Shown in pieces: positions 1-4,522 of a DNA stretch of 5,554 nt. The number at the start of each line of letters is the position of its first letter. Within the stretch, counting starts at the first letter, position 1. This stretch comes from a bacterium (GTDB taxonomy: Bacteria; Vulcanimicrobiota; CADAWZ01): positions 1-5,554 of the forward strand of contig JAKSUM010000098.1 of assembly GCA_024409025.1 (NCBI GenBank), given 5' to 3'. The position numbers were made by a program, and so were the translations under genes. The notes beneath the pieces were generated by a model that had not been told where the DNA came from, made no database searches, and saw only the letters and a list, made by a program, of their open reading frames with translations.

Positions 1-955
1 GATGATTGCATACAGGATAATAAATCATCGAGGCAATTCCCTTGGATGCAAGGAATTCCTTAAGCTCGTTTCTCTTTGCAGGAACGAGAATCGTGTACTG
101 ATGGAATACATGCTTTGCATTGGGGCTTTCAAAAGGAGCAGTGTAGCATGTGCCCTCAAGTCCTGCAGAATATCTGTGAGCAGCGGCTCTTCTGTTTTCA
201 TTCCATTCGTCAAGATGTCTGAGCTTTATTCTGAGAATAGCTGCCTGCATTGAGTCAAGCCTGCTGTTAAAACCATGAAGAGTGTGGTAATATCTCTCAA
301 AGCTTCCATGGTTTCTAAGGCCTTTGACCTGATTATATATGTTCTCATCATTTGTGAGGACAAGGCCGCCGTCGCCGTAAGCGCCAAGATTCTTGCTGGG
401 GAAGAAAGAGAAACAGCCGGCTGTGCATGAAGTGCCGACCAAAACACCTTCGGCATCACGTGCTCCCTGAGCCTGAGCACAGTCTTCAATCACCATAAGC
501 TTGTGCTCTTCGGCAATTTTCTTTATTTCCTTCATATCCGCGGGATGACCATAGAGATGAACGGGAATTATAGCTTTAGTTTTGGGCGTTATTTTTCTTC
601 TGACGTCATCAGGATCGATATCAAACGTTTTTCTGTCTATATCTGCAAAAACAGGAGTGGCTCCGGCTCTTACAACTATCTCAGAAGTTGCGACAAATGT
701 GAAAGCAGGAACAATAACCTCATCGCCCTTGCCTATGCCTGCAGCTATGACAGCAAGCAGAAGAGCGTCTGTTCCAGATGCGACTCCTGCCGCATACTTT
801 ACGCCTGAATACTCAGCGACTTCCTTTTCAAAAGCGGTCACTTCAGGGCCATTGATAAACGCGCAGCTTTCCATTACGCTTATGACAGCGCTGTCAAATT
901 CGTTTTTCAGCTTTTTGTACTGAACCTTGAGATCCACCATAGGTATGTTCATCAT
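1..955 (-). CDS. DegT/DnrJ/EryC1/StrS family PLP-dependent sugar aminotransferase (3' end outside window)
   Basis: The gene reads leftwards from ATG at 955 and runs off the left edge after 318 codons; family members are usually 360-400 residues, so perhaps 40-70 C-terminal residues are missing. Visible hallmarks are the N-terminal MVDLKVQY, GTDALLLA at 61-68, VPAFTFVAT at 82-90 (PLP site), VIEDCAQAQGA at 155-165 with Asp158 expected to hold the pyridine nitrogen, and FSFFPSKNLGAYGDGG at 182-197 with Lys188 as the Schiff-base lysine. It also has the family motif NSRLDSMQAAIL (230-241) and YYPV near the cut end. Enzymes of this family transfer an amino group, usually from glutamate, to a keto-sugar nucleotide in the cytoplasm, feeding LPS, capsule, S-layer glycan or flagellin glycosylation. 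The sequence most resembles what I know of WbpE/WlbC-type UDP-3-keto-GlcNAcA aminotransferases, but the substrate cannot be assigned from sequence alone. The start is set by AAAGGA (970-965) 9 nt upstream; a second ATG follows at 952. Family very sure, substrate unsure. Confidence -1.
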   Translation of the reverse strand, partial: MMNIPMVDLKVQYKKLKNEFDSAVISVMESCAFINGPEVTAFEKEVAEYSGVKYAAGVASGTDALLLAVIAAGIGKGDEVIVPAFTFVATSEIVVRAGATPVFADIDRKTFDIDPDDVRRKITPKTKAIIPVHLYGHPADMKEIKKIAEEHKLMVIEDCAQAQGARDAEGVLVGTSCTAGCFSFFPSKNLGAYGDGGLVLTNDENIYNQVKGLRNHGSFERYYHTLHGFNSRLDSMQAAILRIKLRHLDEWNENRRAAAHRYSAGLEGTCYTAPFESPNAKHVFHQYTILVPAKRNELKEFLASKGIASMIYYPVCNH

Positions 956-964
956 TTCACTCTA

Positions 965-970
965 TCCTTT
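965..970 (-). promoter_or_regulatory. Ribosome binding site of the aminotransferase gene
   Basis: Read on the minus strand this is AAAGGA, 9 nt before ATG at 955 (12 nt before the adjacent ATG at 952). It favours 955 as the start. The wider stretch AAGGATAGAG is repeated in inverted orientation before the divergent lipoprotein gene. Confidence -1.
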
Positions 971-1027
971 CAAAAGCGTGACAGCTGTTTTAATAATGCT
1001 GCTTATAAATTATTGAAATTGAATAAT

Positions 1028-1056
1028 TCTATACTCGTTTTTTGTTTTCCTGTAAC
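1028..1056 (-). promoter_or_regulatory. Possible sigma-70-type promoter for the aminotransferase gene
   Basis: On the minus strand GTTACA (1056-1051) and TATAGA (1033-1028) are separated by 17 nt; each matches four of six consensus bases. Transcription would start near 1021, giving a leader of about 65 nt. The region is so AT-rich that chance matches are expected, so this is only a candidate. Confidence -1.
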
Positions 1057-1110
1057 AGAAATCAAAATGGATAATTTATTTATTTGCCTGAAACAAAGGA
1101 TTTTAAACTT

Positions 1111-1140
1111 TTTATAAAGAAAATTAAAAGCTGATATAAA
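1111..1140 (+). promoter_or_regulatory. Possible sigma-70-type promoter for the lipoprotein gene
   Basis: TTTATA (1111-1116) and TATAAA (1135-1140) are spaced by 18 nt, matching four and five consensus bases respectively. Transcription would start near 1147, about 28 nt before the ATG at 1175, leaving the Shine-Dalgarno sequence in the leader. Other TATAAT-like strings nearby (for example 1153-1158) lie too close to the start codon. Weak evidence because the surrounding DNA is almost all A and T. Confidence -1.
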
Positions 1141-1158
1141 ACTATAAATAATTATAAT

Positions 1159-1163
1159 AAGGA
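1159..1163 (+). promoter_or_regulatory. Ribosome binding site of the lipoprotein gene
   Basis: AAGGA lies 11 nt before the ATG at 1175, a rather long but usable spacing. It belongs to the 10-mer AAGGATAGAG shared with the divergent gene. Confidence -1.
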
Positions 1164-1174
1164 TAGAGCATCTT

Positions 1175-1609
1175 ATGAGAAAATTTTTATCAGCAGCCCT
1201 TATACTTTTCTCAGTCATTCTTCTTGCATCATGCACATCAGATAATAAAGCATCAAAAAATGACAGGGAAATGACAAATATAGAAGTGTGCACAAAGGTA
1301 GGAGTAAGTCCTGAAGGCCTAAAGCTTCCGGAAGTCCCTGAAATAAGCTGGAAATTCTATGAAGGCGAAGAGGCTAAAGGCAAGACGACAGGCAAGCTTT
1401 CAATGAAAGTCCATTATAATGAGACCCGAAAGTATGTAGGAGACATACAGCTTCTTGATCTTAACAACCTTCCTGTAACGACAGAAGCAGTAAGCCTGAA
1501 CGGGGCAGAAAACGAAGACGAAATACTGCCGATAGATCTTCATGTATCAAAAGACGTTGCCAAGAGAATCACAAAAGCAAAACTCGTGGTGACTCCAGTA
1601 TTCAAATAA
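1175..1609 (+). CDS. Small predicted lipoprotein of unknown function
   Basis: This 144-residue protein begins with a bacterial lipoprotein signal: positive MRK, a hydrophobic stretch (about residues 4-17), and the lipobox LASC ending in Cys20. It should therefore be exported, cut before Cys20 by signal peptidase II and lipid-anchored. The residue after the cysteine is Thr, not Asp, so nothing argues for inner-membrane retention. The mature part (about 125 residues) starts with a polar Ser/Asn/Lys linker, then alternating hydrophobic and polar segments that look beta-rich (for example KLSMKVHYN and AKLVVTPVF), possibly a small immunoglobulin-like or FxLYD-like sandwich; that is inference. A second cysteine is at 39. 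I do not recognise a family. The gene is followed directly by its own terminator and is divergent from the aminotransferase gene, so it is probably monocistronic. Start choice is supported by both the signal peptide and AAGGA upstream. Confidence -1.
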   Translation: MRKFLSAALILFSVILLASCTSDNKASKNDREMTNIEVCTKVGVSPEGLKLPEVPEISWKFYEGEEAKGKTTGKLSMKVHYNETRKYVGDIQLLDLNNLPVTTEAVSLNGAENEDEILPIDLHVSKDVAKRITKAKLVVTPVFK

Positions 1610-1627
1610 AAATATCCGAAAGGAATG

Positions 1628-1662
1628 GCGCATCGTCCGCTCTGGAACATGCGCTTTTTTTT
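1628..1662 (+). terminator. Rho-independent terminator after the lipoprotein gene
   Basis: GCGCAT (1628-1633) pairs perfectly with ATGCGC (1649-1654). Inside it TCC (1636-1638) can pair with GGA (1644-1646) across a 2 x 2 internal loop. Eight T residues (1655-1662) follow at once. It lies 18 nt after the lipoprotein stop codon and ends only 9 nt before the next start codon, so it may also limit expression of the downstream gene. Confidence -1.
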
Positions 1663-1671
1663 ACAATAAAA

Positions 1672-2304
1672 ATGCCTGAAAACGGTTTTCCCGAATTAGT
1701 AAAAATCCCCGATTTATTTTCAATACCAAACATAAAGCCAGCCATAACATTAATAGTAATAACATTGACAGGATATATTCTGTTTATGATATATATAAAA
1801 TGCAGGGCAGAGCCGAAACCTGGACATCTGACAGTCATAAACAGATTCGGAAAGATTATATGCTCCCAGTCATCGGCATTCATAATACCGGTATATGACT
1901 ATGTGACATACATATCCCTTGTCCCGTTCTCCTTCCATATAAAATTTTCAGACATAATCAATTGCGAAGGGATAAAGCTCAGCATATCTGCTACAGTTAC
2001 GGCAGATCTCGAAAAAACAGAGGGAACTGTACTTGCAATAGCTCAAGAGTTTCACTCTACCGAGCGAATACAGTATTACATAGAGGACAATCTCAAGGCA
2101 ATGATGTCAATAGCCCTTTTAGAGCAGAAATTTAATGCATATGCTCTTGCATCAGACAATGACATTATAGCTTCAGCAGTAATAGACAACCTTCAGAAGG
2201 AAATGAATCAGAAGGGAATAATAATAAACTCAATCGTTATACAGGACATAAGAGACAGCTCAGGCATAATGTCAAGGCTTAAAACAAGGCTTATAAGACA
2301 ATAG
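1672..2304 (+). CDS. Short flotillin-like SPFH/Band 7 membrane protein without coiled-coil stalk
   Basis: The 210-residue product has one predicted membrane helix (about 22-43) followed by an SPFH domain (about 46-205). The match is to the flotillin type: IIPVYDYVTYISLVPFSF (71-88), a CEGIKLSISATVTADL strand pair (98-113) like the flotillin EGVPVxVxxxAxVK segment, a DNLKAMMSIALLEQ helix (139-152), and KGIIINSIVIQDIRDSSG (181-198), resembling the flotillin segment ending in KDIxDxxGYL. Flotillins and relatives form membrane-bound ring or cage scaffolds and affect membrane domains and protease activity. Canonical ones are about 450-500 residues with a long coiled coil after this motif; here the protein stops about 12 residues later, and no in-frame or frameshifted remnant is seen before rsmI. 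No Shine-Dalgarno precedes ATG 1672. The next ATG, residue 39, would cut into the helix, and no upstream in-frame ATG exists. SPFH identity fairly sure; role unknown. Confidence -1.
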   Translation: MPENGFPELVKIPDLFSIPNIKPAITLIVITLTGYILFMIYIKCRAEPKPGHLTVINRFGKIICSQSSAFIIPVYDYVTYISLVPFSFHIKFSDIINCEGIKLSISATVTADLEKTEGTVLAIAQEFHSTERIQYYIEDNLKAMMSIALLEQKFNAYALASDNDIIASAVIDNLQKEMNQKGIIINSIVIQDIRDSSGIMSRLKTRLIRQ

Positions 2305-2333
2305 ATATTATTGCAACCAGCAGATAAAAACAG

Positions 2334-2369
2334 AAGCCCGCATAATCAATGATGCAGGGCTTAATTTTT
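2334..2369 (+). terminator. Terminator-like hairpin between the SPFH gene and rsmI
   Basis: AAGCCC (2334-2339) pairs with GGGCTT (2357-2362) and GCAT (2340-2343) with ATGC (2352-2355), leaving a single bulged A at 2356 and an 8-nt loop. The run AATTTTT follows (2363-2369). This looks like an intrinsic terminator for the SPFH gene. The ATG at 2349 sits in its loop, which argues against that codon being the rsmI start. Confidence -1.
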
Positions 2370-2384
2370 AGAAATACAGAGGTA

Positions 2385-3236
2385 ATGAGACTAAAACAAA
2401 TGCTCTACATATGCTCGACACCTATAGGTAATCTTGGGGATATAACGCCAAGAGCAATTGAAATACTGAAAACCGCAGACATGGTCGCATGCGAGACCGT
2501 AGGTCAGACAAGAAAGCTTCTTTCCGCTCTCGGCATCAGCGCAAAGCTTGTATCATACAGGGAAGGAAACAGAGACTCTTCAGGAAGAAAGCTCATAGAT
2601 AATCTTAAAAACGGCATGAACATCGCCTTGGTCAGCGACGCCGGAGTTCCATGCATATCAGATCCGGGGTACAGGCTTGTAAATGACGCATATGAAAACT
2701 CAATACCGGTAGGAACGATCCCCGGCCCATCATCCGTAATGGCAGCCCTGTCAATATCAGGATTCTCAGCGGACTCATTCCTTTTTCTCGGATTTCTGCC
2801 ACGAAAAAATGCAAAAAGAGAGGCATCATGGAAAGAAATTGCAGCGAGTCCACACACTTCCGTATTCTTTGAAGCCCCCCACAGGATAATAAGGACTATC
2901 GAGGAGCTGGAAAAACATATTAATGACAGAAGGATATGCATAGCAAGAGAGCTTACAAAAAAATTTGAAGAAATAATACGAGGCTATCCGGCTCATGTCA
3001 TTAAGGAGCTTAGGGGAAAAAGCGCTATACAAGGAGAATTTGTAATCGCTATAGAAGGAAGAAGCGAGTCCGAACAGGAAGAGCCTGATGAAGAAGACAT
3101 CGCAGAAGAAATAAAAAAACTTGAATCAGAGGGAATAAAAGCCGGTCAGACCGCTAAAATAATAGCGGAAAAATTTGGAATCGGCAAGAATAAGGCATAT
3201 GAAATCATACTTTCGCTCAGGGAAAAAGACATATAG
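2385..3236 (+). CDS. rsmI: 16S rRNA (cytidine(1402)-2'-O)-methyltransferase RsmI
   Basis: RsmI uses S-adenosylmethionine to 2'-O-methylate C1402 in the decoding centre of 16S rRNA. The product is 283 residues, close to the E. coli enzyme (about 286). Family motifs appear in order: STPIGNLGDIT (11-21), LVSDAGVPCISDPGYRLV (82-99), IPGPSS (112-117), FLPRK (137-141), FFEAPHR (161-167), ARELTKKFEE (187-196) and GEFV (217-220). After an acidic linker (about 227-242) comes the usual C-terminal helix-turn-helix-like tail. Odd: the usual EDTRxT motif reads ETVGQT at 37-42. The start is uncertain. ATG 2385 has AGAGG only 2 nt upstream. ATG 2400 would give MLYICSTPIGNL, also common in the family. ATG 2349 gives the longest frame but lies inside a terminator hairpin. 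The gene overlaps the next by 38 nt, so the two are surely cotranscribed. Function very sure, start moderately. Confidence -1.
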   Translation: MRLKQMLYICSTPIGNLGDITPRAIEILKTADMVACETVGQTRKLLSALGISAKLVSYREGNRDSSGRKLIDNLKNGMNIALVSDAGVPCISDPGYRLVNDAYENSIPVGTIPGPSSVMAALSISGFSADSFLFLGFLPRKNAKREASWKEIAASPHTSVFFEAPHRIIRTIEELEKHINDRRICIARELTKKFEEIIRGYPAHVIKELRGKSAIQGEFVIAIEGRSESEQEEPDEEDIAEEIKKLESEGIKAGQTAKIIAEKFGIGKNKAYEIILSLREKDI

Positions 3237-4383
3237 CTTCATAATGCTGCTGTTTATGCTCATAGCGTCAGCATCCGCTCCCGTGACAGCAGATGACAGC
3301 AAGTTTTATCCTATCGGAGGAAAAAACACAAAATACTGTTCCGGTCACGGTGAGAGCCTTCTCACAATAGCCGAGAAGAATCACATGGCGGCAGAGCACC
3401 TTATGTGGTCAAACGGGATTAAAAACATATATATATCTCCGGGAACAGAAATTACAATCCCGGGAAGAAGAATCGTCCCTAGACAGCCGGGACAGCAGAC
3501 GCCGTACATAGTAGTAAACATTCCCGAATATATGGTATATCTTTTCGGAGACAGCGGCACTATAAATTATTATCCGGTAGCTGCTGGAGCTATTAAGACC
3601 CCTACGCCAATAGGAAAGACAAAAATTATCGAAAAGGTCAAGGATCCTACTTGGACTCCCCCAGAATGGGCAGGAGGAGGAGATCCAGTTCCTCCCGGAG
3701 CAGAAAACCCTCTAGGTGACAGATGGATCGGGCTGGAATGGCCAGGCTACGGAATACATTCAACCACAAATCCGTCATCAATAGGGCTTAGCGCATCCCA
3801 CGGGTGCCTGAGAATGAGACCTGCAAACGCAAGAGCTTTTTTTGAGCTTGCAAAAGTAGGAATGCCTGTAAATGTAATATATGAGCCTGTACTCATAGGT
3901 CAGGATCCATCAACCAAAATAATATATATGTCAGTTTTTCCTGACACATACTCGAAAATAGGAGATTACTACTCACATACAATGAGCCGGCTCGCATACC
4001 TCGGCATAGAGGGAATAGCTGACACAGATGCAATAAAATCAGCAATATCCTCAAAAAGAGGAGTTCCCGTACCGATTCTGGGAACTGAGACAAGAATAAC
4101 GATAAACGGGGCGGATGCAGACATGGAGCTGCCTCCTGTATCGCGAAAAGGTAAACTGTATGTAACAGACGTTTTCTTCAATCAGGTAGGGGTCAACACC
4201 GATTTTGACGGCGAAACAATGACATTTACAAAAGGAAGCAGAAAATGCGCTTACAGGGTGTTCCCTGATTTTTCATGGAACGGAGAATATCTGATTCCTT
4301 TAAGGGATGTCCTTGAAAAGCTCGCCATACAGACAGAGTTCAGTGACAGAGAAGTAAAAATAACATTTACCGACGAAGACTAG
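3199..4383 (+). CDS. Secreted L,D-transpeptidase (LysM - YkuD - copper amine oxidase N-like domains)
   Basis: This 394-residue protein starts with a signal peptide: basic n-region, hydrophobic core IMLLFMLIASASA (15-27) and likely cleavage after VTA (residue 31). A LysM peptidoglycan-binding module follows (about 45-88; ESLLTIAEKNHM, then the ISPGTEITIP end). Next is a YkuD/ErfK catalytic domain (about 103-219) with DPTWTPPEW, NPLGDRW, IHST, SSIG and SHGCLRM; His187, His201 and nucleophile Cys203 are present. L,D-transpeptidases make 3-3 peptidoglycan cross-links or attach proteins to peptidoglycan outside the inner membrane. The C-terminal part (about 297-391) resembles the copper amine oxidase N domain, a stalk or wall-binding module, with YLIPLRDVLEKLAI and a final VKITF strand. 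ATG 3199 was chosen because it gives a full signal peptide and has TAAGG 3 nt upstream; a TTG at 3175 would extend it by eight residues, and ATG 3244 would lose the basic region. It overlaps rsmI by 38 nt in another frame, implying translational coupling. Confidence -1.
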   Translation: MKSYFRSGKKTYSFIMLLFMLIASASAPVTADDSKFYPIGGKNTKYCSGHGESLLTIAEKNHMAAEHLMWSNGIKNIYISPGTEITIPGRRIVPRQPGQQTPYIVVNIPEYMVYLFGDSGTINYYPVAAGAIKTPTPIGKTKIIEKVKDPTWTPPEWAGGGDPVPPGAENPLGDRWIGLEWPGYGIHSTTNPSSIGLSASHGCLRMRPANARAFFELAKVGMPVNVIYEPVLIGQDPSTKIIYMSVFPDTYSKIGDYYSHTMSRLAYLGIEGIADTDAIKSAISSKRGVPVPILGTETRITINGADADMELPPVSRKGKLYVTDVFFNQVGVNTDFDGETMTFTKGSRKCAYRVFPDFSWNGEYLIPLRDVLEKLAIQTEFSDREVKITFTDED

Positions 4384-4391
4384 ACGTAAAC

Positions 4392-4420
4392 AAAGCCTAA
4401 GGAATAATTCCTTAGGCTTT
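4392..4420 (+). terminator. Strong hairpin terminator of the rsmI-transpeptidase operon, possibly bidirectional
   Basis: AAAGCCTAAGGAA (4392-4404) and TTCCTTAGGCTTT (4408-4420) form a perfect 13-bp stem with a 3-nt loop, 8 nt after the stop codon. The T-rich tail TCTCTTTCT follows. On the minus strand the same hairpin is followed by TTTGTTTA, so it may also stop transcripts arriving from the convergent gspF/pilC gene. Confidence -1.
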
Positions 4421-4488
4421 TCTCTTTCTAACACTTTGTTCTGGAAGCTGCACAAGAATGGACAGAGGGTTTTTACGGCAGTCTGGAT

Positions 4489-4515
4489 AAAAAAAGAGCC
4501 GCATTAAATGCTGTC
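4489..4515 (-). terminator. Possible weak terminator downstream of the gspF/pilC gene
   Basis: On the minus strand, just after the stop codon at 4523, GCAT and ATGC (within 4501-4511) can form a short stem with a 3-nt loop. GGCTC and then seven T residues (4495-4489) follow. The stem is short and the T run begins 5 nt after it, though imperfect outer pairing is possible. The stronger hairpin at 4392-4420 may be the real stop. The rest of the 4421-4522 interval shows nothing recognisable. Confidence -1.
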
Positions 4516-4522
4516 TTTTCCA

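Noticed and set aside
2..253. Plus-strand open frame of 83 codons (and others at 503-808 and 582-923)
   Set aside because: They lie antisense to the aminotransferase frame, which carries all the family motifs; no ribosome binding site or recognisable product.
226..489. Minus-strand open frame of 87 codons in another frame of the aminotransferase region
   Set aside because: It is a shadow frame; the true frame runs unbroken from 955 to the left edge with the PLP-lysine motif in the same interval.
1625..1669. Tiny frame starting at ATG 1625 right after AAAGGA (14 codons)
   Set aside because: The Shine-Dalgarno-like string abuts the ATG with no spacing, and the frame consists mostly of the terminator hairpin and its T run.
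2349..2384. Longest possible rsmI start at ATG 2349
   Set aside because: This ATG lies in the loop of a terminator-like hairpin and would add residues not typical of RsmI before the conserved LYI-TPIGNL start.
2504..2941. Minus-strand open frame of 145 codons inside rsmI (with 2632-2853 and 2826-3032)
   Set aside because: Antisense shadows of rsmI; no ribosome binding site, no recognisable protein features.
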